From NCBI RefSeq assembly GCF_021390475.1, contig NZ_JAJUWS010000003.1, positions 1 through 64,000 of the forward strand: DNA of 64,000 bases, read 5' to 3'. Numbering within the stretch: position 1 is the stretch's first letter; each line of letters starts with the position of its first letter. A model generated the notes under the pieces. That model saw nothing but the letters and a program-made list of their open reading frames with translations, had not been told where the DNA came from and searched no databases. Origin of the DNA: Streptomyces sp. ST2-7A. Lineage in GTDB: Bacteria; Actinomycetota; Actinomycetes; Streptomycetales; Streptomycetaceae. Of the stretch, positions 27,441-35,806 are shown piece by piece. Both the position numbers and the translations under genes were made by a program.

Positions 27441-27781
27441 CCGGCGGTGCCGGCGGCCACCGGGAGGGCGATGATCTCCGGCTCGTCGTAGGAGTGGGCC
27501 TCCTCGAGGTGGGCCCGCAGCGCCTCCCAGCGGGCGGCGGTGGTCTTCAGCGACACCTGCCACTCGCGTTCGCGCCGCACCTCGCCCCGCCAGCGGTAGA
27601 CGGAGGTGATCGGCGCCCCCACCTGCCCGCAGGCGGCCAGTCGGCGCTCCACGGCGCCGGCGGCCAGTTCCTCCGCCGCCTCGGCGCTGTCGGTGGTCGT
27701 GAACACCACCAGCACCTCGGCGCCGGGCCGCCCCCGATGAATCGGACCCCGATCCACGCCGTGGGCACCTGTCCCGCTCAT
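27374..27781 (-). CDS. cutA: divalent-cation tolerance protein CutA
   Basis: A 135-residue trimeric CutA1-type protein. The family core runs from VLVVFTTTDSAEAAEELA through VERRLAACGQVGAPITSVYR and WRGEVRREREWQVSLKTT to YDEPEIIALPV, ending with GYLAWV. The ATG at 27781 follows GAGGAG at 7 bases. Its 3' end overlaps the nasA stop region on the opposite strand. The cellular role of CutA is uncertain; copper binding and tolerance are the usual association. Confidence 0.9.
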   Translation of the reverse strand: MSGTGAHGVDRGPIHRGRPGAEVLVVFTTTDSAEAAEELAAGAVERRLAACGQVGAPITSVYRWRGEVRREREWQVSLKTTAARWEALRAHLEEAHSYDEPEIIALPVAAGTAGYLAWVAGETSEPADAPAATGD

Positions 27782-27920
27782 GAGCGTTCTCCTCACTTCC
27801 CGTGGGGTTCGCCGGGGTTTTCTCCCGACCTCTCCGCATCGTCTCCCCGCCCTCGCCTTGCTACGGTGGAGATCGCGTGACACGCGGTGACCACGCGACC
27901 CACACCCCCGGAGGACAGCG

Positions 27921-28521
27921 GTGACCATCATGTCCGAACGTCCGGTATCCATGGAGGATGTCTCCGAAGCCCGGTTCGCGGAGATGCTGCGAACCGTGGA
28001 GGAACTACAGACACCGGGTGGCTGGAAAGCCGAGATCGTCGGGGGAAGGATCGTCTTGTCACCGTGGTCGCTTCTGCGGTTTCGTCCGGTGATGAAGTCG
28101 CTTCGGGGAGAGGCTTCTTCCCCATGTTCCCGAAGGACAGGATGTCGAGGTCGCCCCCTTCCTGTTCGTGTTCCCCGAAAGCGGCCGGGCTTTCGGGCCC
28201 GATCTGTACGTGGTGGACGAGGAGGCGTTCAGGGCTCCCGGCCGCCACGGAAACGGATCCGCTCTTTCCCTGGTCGCCGAACCGACTTCCGGGAGCACGA
28301 AGGAAACCGATTGGACCGACAAGGCGGCGGTCTACGGTCGCGTGGTTCCCGTGTATCTGGTGCTGGACATGCGGGAGGGTCAACTCACCATTTTCTGGGA
28401 CCCCTCCGAACAGGGGTACCGGGCACGGCGCACGGTTCCGTTCGGGTCACCGGTACCCGTCCCGGCGCCGTTCGACTTCACGCTCGACACGACCGGGTTC
28501 GAGGCGGGCATCGACTCCTGA
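27921..28521 (+). pseudogene. Uma2-family nuclease gene broken by a +1 frameshift
   Basis: The GTG at 27921, after GGAGGA, opens MTIMSERPVSMEDVSEARF, then WKAEIVGGRIVLSPWS and RPVMKSLR. At the G run 28105-28108 the coding frame moves by one: from there VPEGQDVEVAPFLFVFPE, AFGPDLYVVDEEAF, LVAEPTSGST and VYGRVVPVYLVLDMREGQL continue in the next frame to 28521. Removing one G restores a full-length Uma2 (DUF820) protein with the PD-(D/E)XK-like Glu, Asp, Glu and Lys positions. It is therefore a recent pseudogene or a sequencing error in a homopolymer. Confidence 0.8.
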
Positions 28522-28660
28522 ACCGTCCCCGCCCGGAGCCCACCGACCCCCGACACGACTCGGTTGCGGGAAACGCCGGTGGCGGGACCATGGAGTGACC
28601 ACGTGCGGAGAAGGGGATACGCCCGGAGACCGTACCGGGCGCGATTCGGAGGAGACCACC

Positions 28661-28981
28661 GTGGAAGACCTCACCGCACTCGCCGAGCACCACCTGGGGC
28701 TGGCGCGTGACGACGGGCACGGACGCAGTGCCCACCTCTTCCTGCACGACGGGCCGCTGCGGCAGAGCGTGATCGCCCTGACCGCCGGCTCGGAGCTGGG
28801 CGAGCACGACGCCCCGCCGGCCGCGAGCCTGCACGTGCTGCGCGGCCGGGTGCGGGTCTTCTCGGAGGAGGGCGAGACCGAGGTGGGCGAGGGCCTGGTG
28901 TACGCGCTGCCGCGCGTCCGGCACGGGGTCCGGGCCCTGGACGATTCCGCGATGGTGCTGACGACCGTCACCGGCGTCTGA
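28661..28981 (+). CDS. cupin-domain protein
   Basis: A single-domain cupin of 106 residues: IALTAGSELGEHDAPPAA forms motif 1 and YALPRVRHGVRALDDS motif 2, with LHVLRGRVRVFSEEGETEV between. The metal-binding histidines are only partly kept (His in GEHDAP, LHVL and RHGV). The GTG at 28661 follows GGAGGAG with a 6-base gap. It precedes the nitrite-reductase operon in the same direction but is separated by about 180 bases with a GlnR-like box, so it may be a separate unit. Function unknown. Confidence 0.72.
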   Translation: MEDLTALAEHHLGLARDDGHGRSAHLFLHDGPLRQSVIALTAGSELGEHDAPPAASLHVLRGRVRVFSEEGETEVGEGLVYALPRVRHGVRALDDSAMVLTTVTGV

Positions 28982-29109
28982 GCACCCCGCCACACCGCCC
29001 CGGGCCGCCACCCGAACCGGGCCCCGGAGGCGGTGAGCGGCGGATTCCGCCCCCGGCCCGGGGGCTCACACCGGGATTCCCGGCACGCTGAGCGCACCGT
29101 TGCCCCCGG

Positions 29110-29136
29110 GAAACGAGGGTGATGCGGGCGGGTAAC
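29110..29136 (+). promoter_or_regulatory. GlnR-type box upstream of the nitrite reductase operon
   Basis: GAAAC-N6-GATGC-N6-GTAAC with 11-base spacing resembles a b-a-b GlnR arrangement. It ends 23 bases before the ATG at 29159, matching control of nirB by GlnR known in Streptomyces. Confidence 0.6.
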
Positions 29137-29158
29137 AGCCGACCCGCACGCTCAAGGC

Positions 29159-30520
29159 ATGACCTCAGCAGGATCGGCCGATCGGGCCGCCCCCCTTCCC
29201 CTCGCCGGGGCCCCGGCCGCCGTCGGCGGCCCGGCGGCCCGGCGGGTGGTGATCGTGGGCGGCGGCATGGCCGGCGCCCGTCTCGCCGACCGGCTGGCCG
29301 CCGGTCCGGACACGGCGGTCACCGTCCTCGGCGAGGAGCCGCACCCCGCCTACAACCGGGTGCTGCTGGCCGAGGTGCTGGCCGGCCGTTACCCGGCGGA
29401 GGTGATCGCGCTGCCCGCCCCGGCCGGCCCCGTGCGGCACCGGCCGGGCGTGCGGGCGGTGCGGGTGGACCGCGCCGAACGGCGGGTGGTCTGCGACGAC
29501 GGCTCGGTGGAGCCCTACGACGCCCTGGTGCTGGCCACCGGCAGCAACCCGGTGCTGCCGCCACTGCGGGGTCTGTTCACCCCCACCGGACACGAACTCC
29601 CCGCCGGGGTCCGGGCCTTCCGGACCATGGACGACGCGTTGGCGCTGGCCGACGCGTGCGACGGGGCCGGGGGAACGCGGGCGGTGGTGATCGGCGGCGG
29701 GCTGCTGGGGGTCTCCGCCGCCCGCGCCCTGGCCCACCGGGGCGTGCGGGTGCTGCTGGCCCACCAGGGCGAGCACCTGATGGAGCGCCATCTCGACCGG
29801 GACGCGGCGGAGCTGCTGCGCTCCCATCTGATCGAGCTGGGCGTGGAGGTGCACACCGAGTGCCGGGTGCGCGGCGTGCGCACCGAGCCCGGTGATCCCA
29901 CCCGCCCGGCGCGGGCGGTGGAGTTGGCCGACGGGTACCTGCTGGAGGCCGAGCAGGTCGTGCTGGCCTGCGGGGTGCGCCCCCGAGTGGGTCTGGCCCG
30001 GGCCGCCGGGTTGGCGGTGGATCGGGGCGTCGTCGTGGACGACCGGCTGACCACCTCCGACCCCCGGGTGCACGCCATCGGCGACTGCGCCGAACACCGG
30101 GGCACGCTCTACGGCCTGGCGGGTGCGGCCCGCGAGCAGGCCGACGCACTGGCCCGGGTGCTGGCCGGGGACCCGGACCCGTGCCCGTACCCCGGCACCC
30201 GGGCGCTGACCCGGTTGACCCTGCCCGCCGCCCCGGCGCCGGTGCCCGCGCCGGTCGGCGCCGGACCCACCGGACCCACCGGCTTCGACCTGGCCGCCTT
30301 CGGTGACCCCGTCCCCGCCCCCGGTGACGACGTCGTGCAGTTGGCCGACGCGACCCGGGGCGCCTACCGGCGCCTGGTGGTGCGCGGCGACCGCCTGCGC
30401 GGCGGTGTCCTGCTGGGCGACTTGGGGGCCGTGGGCTCCCTGGCCCGTACCTGGGAGAGCGACGAGGCCCTTCCCGCCACTCCCCTGCTGCACCTGCTCA
30501 CCCCCGACGGAGGGCTGTGA
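29159..30520 (+). CDS. FAD/NAD(P)-dependent oxidoreductase of the nitrite reductase operon
   Basis: A 453-residue pyridine-nucleotide disulphide-type reductase. The FAD motif is VVIVGGGMAGARLADRLAAG at about 29-48, followed by ATGSNPVLPPL. The NAD motif is AVVIGGGLLGVSAARALA, with DPRVHAIGDCAEH near the FAD. It resembles the N-terminal flavoprotein half of NirB and NasB-type reductases but lacks the BFD, siroheme and 4Fe-4S parts. Its stop overlaps the nirB start (GTGATG at 30517), so coupling is tight. The likely role is electron supply to NasA or NirB. The C-terminus has a Pro/Ala-rich linker at about 360-385. Confidence 0.82.
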   Translation: MTSAGSADRAAPLPLAGAPAAVGGPAARRVVIVGGGMAGARLADRLAAGPDTAVTVLGEEPHPAYNRVLLAEVLAGRYPAEVIALPAPAGPVRHRPGVRAVRVDRAERRVVCDDGSVEPYDALVLATGSNPVLPPLRGLFTPTGHELPAGVRAFRTMDDALALADACDGAGGTRAVVIGGGLLGVSAARALAHRGVRVLLAHQGEHLMERHLDRDAAELLRSHLIELGVEVHTECRVRGVRTEPGDPTRPARAVELADGYLLEAEQVVLACGVRPRVGLARAAGLAVDRGVVVDDRLTTSDPRVHAIGDCAEHRGTLYGLAGAAREQADALARVLAGDPDPCPYPGTRALTRLTLPAAPAPVPAPVGAGPTGPTGFDLAAFGDPVPAPGDDVVQLADATRGAYRRLVVRGDRLRGGVLLGDLGAVGSLARTWESDEALPATPLLHLLTPDGGL

Positions 30521-33177
30521 TGTCCGAGATGCCCGAGACGAGCGAGACCGCCGACACCCCCGGTACGACCGAAACCACCGGCACCACCGGCTCCGACGGC
30601 CCGATCGTGCTGGTCGGACACGGCATGGTCGGCCAGCGCTTCCTGGAGGAGCTGGTCGAGCGGGGGGTGACCGGGCGGCGTCGGGTGGTGGTCTTCTGCG
30701 AGGAGCCGCGGCCCGCCTACGACCGGGTGCGACTCACCTCCTGGTTCGGCGGTTCGACCGTCGAGGACCTGAACCTGCTGCCGGAGGGCTTCGCCGAGCG
30801 GCACGGCATCGAACTGCTGATCGGCGACCCCGTGGTGGAGGTGGACCGGGAGGCGCGCACGGTCACCTCGGCCGCCGGCGTGGTGCGCGAGTGGGGCACG
30901 CTGGTGCTGGCCACCGGCTCCTACCCGTTCGTACCACCGGTGCCGGGGAAGGACGCCACCGGCTGCTTCGTCTACCGCACCATCGAGGACCTGCTGGCGA
31001 TCGAGGAGTACGCCAAGGAGTCGCGCACCGGTGTGGTGGTCGGTGGCGGCCTGCTGGGCCTGGAGGCGGCGGGCGCGCTGCGCGACCTGGGCCTGGACGC
31101 GCACATCGTGGAGTTCAACGACCGGCTGATGTCCATCCAGGTGGACTCCGGGGGCGGCGCCGCGCTGCGCCGCACCGTGGAGGGGATGGGCCTGACCGTC
31201 CACACCGGGGTGGCGGGCAACGAGATCACCACCGACGAGGATGGCCGGGTCACCGGCCTCGCGCTCTCCGACGGCTCCACCGTCGACACCGATCTGGTGA
31301 TCTTCTCCGCCGGCGTCCGCCCCCGCGACGCGGTGGCCCGGGAGGCCGGGCTGGGGGTCGGCGAGCGGGGCGGCGTCGTGGTGGACACCGACTGCCGCAC
31401 CTCCGACCCGGACGTCTTCGCCATCGGCGAGTGCGCCAAGGCGGCGGACGGCATGGTCTACGGCCTGGTGGCGCCGGGTTACGAGATGGCGACGGCCGCC
31501 GCCCGGGCGATCGCCGGGGAAGAGACCGGCGGGGGCTTCACCGGCGCCGACACCTCCACCAAGCTCAAGCTGTTGGGCGTGGACGTGGCCTCCTTCGGCG
31601 ACGCCCACGGCCGCACCCCGGACTGCCTGGACGTGGTCTACTCCGACTCGCGGGCCGGGGTCTACAAGAAGCTGGTGGTCGGCTCGGACGGCACGCTGCT
31701 GGGCGGGGTGCTGGTGGGGGACGCCGAGTCCTACGGGCTGCTGCGGCCGCTCACCGGCAGTGTGCCGCCGGCCGCGCCCGAGCAGTTGGTGCTGCCCGCC
31801 GGTCTGGCGCCGCCGACCGCGCTGGGGCCGTCCTCGCTCCCGGACGAGGCGGTGGTGTGCAGCTGCCACAACGTCACCAAGGGCGCGATCCGGTCGGCGG
31901 TGGCCGACCACGAGTGCACCACCGTGCCGCAGGTCAAGGCGTGCACCCGGGCCGGCACCGGCTGCGGCTCCTGCGTGAAGGTGCTGGGCCAACTGGTCGA
32001 CACCGAGCTGGAGTCGCGCGGCGTGACGGTGGACAAGGGGCTGTGCGGCTGCTTCGCGCACACCCGCCAGGAACTGTACGAGATCGTGCTGGCACTGCGG
32101 CTGACCTCCTACCGGCAACTGCTGGACGGCCACGGCCGCCCGGAGGCGCGCGGCGGGGAGGGCTGCGAGGTGTGCAAGCCGACGATCGCCTCGATCATCG
32201 CCTCGCTGGCCCCGACCATCGGCGCGGAGAACCACGTGTTGGGCGGCGAGCAGGCGGCGTTGCAGGACACCAACGACCACTTCCTCGCCAACCTGCAGCG
32301 GAACGGCAGCTACTCGGTGGTGCCGAGGATCCCCGGCGGGGAGATCACCCCGGAGAAGCTCATCGTGATCGGCGAGGTGGCCCGCGACTTCGGGCTCTAC
32401 ACGAAGATCACCGGTGGGCAGCGGATCGACATGTTCGGTGCCCGGGTGGACCAGTTGCCGATGATCTGGGCACGGCTGGTGGAGGCCGGCTTCGAGTCCG
32501 GGCACGCCTACGGCAAGTCGCTGCGGACGGTGAAGTCCTGTGTGGGTTCCACCTGGTGCCGGTACGGGGTGCAGGACAGCGTGCGGATGGCCATCGACCT
32601 GGAGCTGCGCTACCGGGGACTGCGCTCGCCGCACAAGCTGAAGTCGGCGGTCTCCGGGTGCGCCCGGGAGTGCGCGGAGGCGCAGTCCAAGGACTTCGGG
32701 GTGATCGCCACCTCCTCCGGCTGGAACCTGTACGTGGGCGGCAACGGCGGTGCCACACCGCGCCACGCCGACCTGCTGGCACAGGATCTCTCGGACGCCG
32801 AGCTGATCCGGTTGATCGACCGGTTCCTGATGTTCTACATCCGCACCGCCGACCGGCTGGAGCGCACCTCGGTCTGGCTGGAGCGGATCGAGGGCGGCCT
32901 GGACCACGTCCGGGACGTGGTGGTGCGCGACTCGCTGGGCATCTGCGACGAGTTGGAGGCGCTGATGACCGCCCACGTCGCGCACTACCGCGACGAGTGG
33001 GCCGCGACGCTGGACGACCCGGAGAAGCTGGGCCGCTTCGTGTCCTTCGTGAACGCCCCGGAGGCCCCGGACCCGACGGTGCGGTTCGTGCCGGAACGGG
33101 ACCAGGTCAAGCCGGATCTGACCATTCTCGCCGGGCCGGAGCTGCCGGTCCGCACCCTGGAGGGGACCAGCCGATGA
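30520..33177 (+). CDS. nirB: assimilatory nitrite reductase (NADH) large subunit
   Basis: It reduces nitrite to ammonium in the cytoplasm. Domains in order: FAD (VLVGHGMVGQRFLEELVE), NAD (VVVGGGLLGLEAAGALRD), a BFD-like 2Fe-2S site (VVCSCHNVTKG, then GTGCGSCVKV), and the ferredoxin-like siroheme part with VGSTWCRYGVQDSVRMA and SGCARECAEAQSKDFG holding the 4Fe-4S cysteines. Length is 885 aa, as expected. GGAGGG precedes both GTG 30517 and ATG 30520; the ATG is preferred. The stop overlaps the nirD start (ATGA). Confidence 0.95.
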   Translation: MSEMPETSETADTPGTTETTGTTGSDGPIVLVGHGMVGQRFLEELVERGVTGRRRVVVFCEEPRPAYDRVRLTSWFGGSTVEDLNLLPEGFAERHGIELLIGDPVVEVDREARTVTSAAGVVREWGTLVLATGSYPFVPPVPGKDATGCFVYRTIEDLLAIEEYAKESRTGVVVGGGLLGLEAAGALRDLGLDAHIVEFNDRLMSIQVDSGGGAALRRTVEGMGLTVHTGVAGNEITTDEDGRVTGLALSDGSTVDTDLVIFSAGVRPRDAVAREAGLGVGERGGVVVDTDCRTSDPDVFAIGECAKAADGMVYGLVAPGYEMATAAARAIAGEETGGGFTGADTSTKLKLLGVDVASFGDAHGRTPDCLDVVYSDSRAGVYKKLVVGSDGTLLGGVLVGDAESYGLLRPLTGSVPPAAPEQLVLPAGLAPPTALGPSSLPDEAVVCSCHNVTKGAIRSAVADHECTTVPQVKACTRAGTGCGSCVKVLGQLVDTELESRGVTVDKGLCGCFAHTRQELYEIVLALRLTSYRQLLDGHGRPEARGGEGCEVCKPTIASIIASLAPTIGAENHVLGGEQAALQDTNDHFLANLQRNGSYSVVPRIPGGEITPEKLIVIGEVARDFGLYTKITGGQRIDMFGARVDQLPMIWARLVEAGFESGHAYGKSLRTVKSCVGSTWCRYGVQDSVRMAIDLELRYRGLRSPHKLKSAVSGCARECAEAQSKDFGVIATSSGWNLYVGGNGGATPRHADLLAQDLSDAELIRLIDRFLMFYIRTADRLERTSVWLERIEGGLDHVRDVVVRDSLGICDELEALMTAHVAHYRDEWAATLDDPEKLGRFVSFVNAPEAPDPTVRFVPERDQVKPDLTILAGPELPVRTLEGTSR

Positions 33178-33704
33178 CCACCGCGATCGATCGCCCCCGG
33201 CCGACGGGGGCTTCCGGAGACCTCGCGACCGCCGACGCCCCGACCGGGACGGGAGGCGCCCCCGTGCCCATGGGGGTGGTGCAGGTGCTGTCGGCGCCCC
33301 CGGCCGGCACGGAGCGGGCCGTGGCGGGGACCGACGGCGGCGAGTGGGTGACGGTGTGCGCCGCCGAACGGCTGACGCCGGGCCGGGGAGTGGCCGCGCT
33401 GCTGCCGGACGGCCGGCAGGCGGCGGTCTTCCCGACCCGCGCCGGTCGGGTGCACGCGATCGACAACCGGGACCCCTTCACCGGCGCCATGGTCCTGTCC
33501 CGGGGGCTGCTGGGCACCACCGCCGACGGCACCCCCTTCGTGGCCTCGCCGCTGCTCAAACAGCGGTTCGCGTTGACCGACGGGCGGTGCCTGGACGAGC
33601 CGGACAATCCGGATCGGGCGGTCACGGTGCTGGCCTGCCGGGTGGTGCCGGCGGCCGGGTCCGGGCCGGAGGGCCGAACCTCCCCCGGGGACCCGACGGA
33701 CTGA
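33174..33704 (+). CDS. nirD: nitrite reductase (NADH) small subunit
   Basis: A Rieske-fold subunit without iron-sulphur ligands, which pairs with NirB. The conserved part runs from WVTVCAAERLTPGRGVAALL through QAAVFPTRAGRVHAIDNRDP to SPLLKQRFALTDGRCLDEP. The usual Rieske CxH pairs are absent, as known for NirD. The first 55 residues are variable and Ala/Thr/Gly-rich. Its ATG overlaps the nirB stop, so the two are made together. A strong hairpin at 34060-34097 ends the operon; no nitrate transporter follows. Confidence 0.9.
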   Translation: MTTAIDRPRPTGASGDLATADAPTGTGGAPVPMGVVQVLSAPPAGTERAVAGTDGGEWVTVCAAERLTPGRGVAALLPDGRQAAVFPTRAGRVHAIDNRDPFTGAMVLSRGLLGTTADGTPFVASPLLKQRFALTDGRCLDEPDNPDRAVTVLACRVVPAAGSGPEGRTSPGDPTD

Positions 33705-34059
33705 CCGGTCCGGACCCGCCCCGGGGTTCGGCAGCCCGTCCGGGTTCGCCCCGGGGAGGCCGGTTCCGTCCCACCCCGTGGTCGCGGGAGCCGAATCGGA
33801 TCCGCCCCGGGGCGTGGGGGCCGGGTCGAGGCGCCCACGGACCCGCCCCGGTGCCGGCACCGGGGGAATCCACCGGGGCGGCTCCCACCGCCGGACACGA
33901 CCGCCGGCGGGTCCGCCCCCGGAACACGGCCGACCGGTGCGAAGCCGGCGGGCCCGCCGACTCCCCGCCCGCTCCCGGGTCCTCCCCGGGCGCCCGAAGC
34001 CCGTCCGGGCCGGCACGGCACCGCCCTGTCCTGCCGTGTCGTGCCCGGTCCGGACGGAT

Positions 34060-34097
34060 GTTCCCGGCCCGACGGCGTGTGCCGTCGGGCCGGGAAC
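34060..34097. terminator. strong terminator hairpin after nirD
   Basis: Perfect 17-base arms (34060-34076, 34081-34097; beginning GTTCCCGGCCCG) close on a GTGT loop. Confidence 0.75.
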
Positions 34098-34131
34098 GTG
34101 TGTGCGGACCGTCGGGACCCCGACGGCCGGC

Positions 34132-34165
34132 GCGTCCGGGGTCGGATCGGTCGGACCCCGGACGC
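34132..34165 (-). terminator. terminator of the xylanase gene
   Basis: Perfect 12-base arms GCGTCCGGGGTC and GACCCCGGACGC enclose 10 bases, starting 13 bases past the xylanase stop. Confidence 0.65.
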
Positions 34166-34177
34166 GACGGGTCCGGA

Positions 34178-35626
34178 TCAGCCCGCGGAACAGGCGGTGC
34201 CGTTGAGCGTCACGGCCGGCGCGGAGTACTGCTGCCCGCTGTCGGTCATGAAGCCGAACTGGAGGGTCCCGTTGGCGCCGACGTTGCCGTTGTAGGCGGC
34301 GTTGGTCGCGGTCACCCGGTTTCCGCTCCGGGTGACGTCGGCGTTCCAACTGTTGGTGACGCGCACACCGGCGGGGAGGTCGAAGGAGACCTGCCAGTTG
34401 GTGAGGGCCTGGCGGGTGGTCACCCGGACCTCGACCACCGAGCCGGCGTCCCACCGGCTGGTGACGTTGTAGTTGGCGGTGCACTCGCCGGTGCCCGGCC
34501 CACCGGGACCGCCGGTGCCACCGTCGTTCCCGCCGTTGCCACCGGGACCGCCGTTGTCACCGCCGCCCGGGCCGCCACCGGGACCGCCGAAGGCCTCCCG
34601 CATGGCGTAGTAGGCCGGCTTGGGCTGGTAGTTGTCGTCGTAGAGGTTCGCCGCGCCCTCGCCCTGGAACCAGTCGGGGATCCAGGAGTCCCGGTCGCTG
34701 ATGCCCCAGACGGTGATGCCGGAGCACCGGCTGACCGACAGGCAGGCCTCGGTGACGGAGGCGTACTGGTTGGCCTGGCGCTGGAGCCGGGTGGTGTCGG
34801 CCGGGGTGTTCATCCGGATGTCCAGTTCGGTGACGGCGACCTCGAGTCCGAGGTCGGCGAAGCGCTGGAGGTTCTGCCGGTAGGTGCCCGGCACCTGGTC
34901 GAGGATCATGTGGGACTGGAAGCCCACGCCGTCGATGGGGACACCGCGCGCCACCAGCCCGGAGACCAGCCGGTACATGGCGTCGCTCTTGGCGTTGATC
35001 CCGTCGGTGTTGTAGTCGTTGATGAACAGCTTGGCGTTCGGGTCAGCGGCCCGGGCGGCCCGGAACGCCTCCTCGACGTAGCTCTCGCCGAGGCCGCGCA
35101 GCCAGATGGTGTCGCGGAACGACCCGTCCTCGTTGAAGATCTCGTTGACCACCTCCCACCGGTCCACCTGACCGCGGTAGCGGCCGGCGAAGGTCTCGAT
35201 GTGGTTGTTCATGATGGACCGCAGCTCGGAACCGCTGAAGTTGCCGTTGTCGAGCCATCCCGGCAGCTGGCTGTGCCAGACCAGGACGTGGCCCCAGACC
35301 TGCTGGTTGTTCTGTGCCGCGAAGTTCATGAGGCGGTCGGCCCCGGCCCAGTTGTACTGGCCGCGATTGGGCTCGACGGACTCCCACTTCATGGCGTTCT
35401 CGGCCGTGACGCTGCTGAACTCCCGCTCAGCGATGGCGCGGTAGGTCGAGTTGTTCAGCAGGCCGTCGTTGACGGCCGTGCCGACGAACCGTCCGCTGGA
35501 CTCCGCCGCCGCCCGCAGCGTGGAGTCCTGTGCGGAAGCGGTCATGGTGCTCGCGTGCACGCCGACGCCGGAGATCAGGACTCCGGCGGCCAGCGCCACG
35601 GCGGCTCTGCGCACCCGTGAGGACAT
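34178..35626 (-). CDS. secreted endo-1,4-beta-xylanase, GH10 with CBM2
   Basis: A 482-residue secreted enzyme that cuts the xylan backbone. A signal peptide (VRRAAVALAAGVLISGVGVH) ends near ASAQD. The GH10 barrel (about 35-345) has ENAMKWESVEPNRG, HVLVWHSQLP, the acid/base Glu162 in WEVVNEIF and the nucleophile Glu267 in VTELDI. A Gly/Pro-rich linker (347-380) leads to a family 2 carbohydrate-binding module (381-482) with flanking cysteines CTANYNV and TACSAG and exposed tryptophans. The ATG at 35626 follows AAGAAAGGGA. It diverges from the LacI regulator; an operator-like element shared with the GH3 gene lies upstream. Confidence 0.95.
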   Translation of the reverse strand: MSSRVRRAAVALAAGVLISGVGVHASTMTASAQDSTLRAAAESSGRFVGTAVNDGLLNNSTYRAIAEREFSSVTAENAMKWESVEPNRGQYNWAGADRLMNFAAQNNQQVWGHVLVWHSQLPGWLDNGNFSGSELRSIMNNHIETFAGRYRGQVDRWEVVNEIFNEDGSFRDTIWLRGLGESYVEEAFRAARAADPNAKLFINDYNTDGINAKSDAMYRLVSGLVARGVPIDGVGFQSHMILDQVPGTYRQNLQRFADLGLEVAVTELDIRMNTPADTTRLQRQANQYASVTEACLSVSRCSGITVWGISDRDSWIPDWFQGEGAANLYDDNYQPKPAYYAMREAFGGPGGGPGGGDNGGPGGNGGNDGGTGGPGGPGTGECTANYNVTSRWDAGSVVEVRVTTRQALTNWQVSFDLPAGVRVTNSWNADVTRSGNRVTATNAAYNGNVGANGTLQFGFMTDSGQQYSAPAVTLNGTACSAG

Positions 35627-35671
35627 CGCTGTCCCTTTCTTGTCATGCCCCCGCCTGGCTTGACGGGAATA

Positions 35672-35700
35672 TTTCTAGATGGCTCCTGAAGGGCCGTCAA
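35672..35700 (-). promoter_or_regulatory. candidate xylanase promoter
   Basis: On the minus strand TTGACG (35700-35695) and TAGAAA (35677-35672) are 17 bases apart, about 45 bases before the start codon. Confidence 0.5.
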
Positions 35701-35705
35701 GGTTT

Positions 35706-35739
35706 CCTTCCGGAATAAATTCGAAAGTTTTTCGGTACC
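35706..35739 (-). promoter_or_regulatory. xylan control element, copy 1 (xylanase/LacI side)
   Basis: On the minus strand it starts GGTACCGA, has CTTTCGAA inside and ends TTATTCCGGAAGG. The same blocks occur at 37207-37239 before the GH3 gene. Internal CGAAAGTTTTTCGG resembles CGAAAGTTTCG-type operators of Streptomyces xylanase genes. It lies between divergent xylanase and LacI genes and just upstream of the xylanase -35. Confidence 0.6.
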
Positions 35740-35806
35740 CTCCGGGGGGACGAGGGGTCCGCGGGAGCCGCGCGCGGGTCGTACCAGGAGGGCACGGGGA
35801 AGCGCC

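Larger units (their letters stand above)
33705..34177. other. convergent intergenic region with two hairpins
   Basis: About 350 bases of repetitive CCGGGG-rich DNA without a supported gene lead to two strong hairpins (34060-34097 and 34132-34165) at the ends of the nirD and xylanase transcripts. Confidence 0.5.

Noticed and set aside
30364..32985. Minus-strand frame of 873 codons opposite nirB
   Set aside because: His/Gln/Gly-rich shadow of the nirB frame without domain features.
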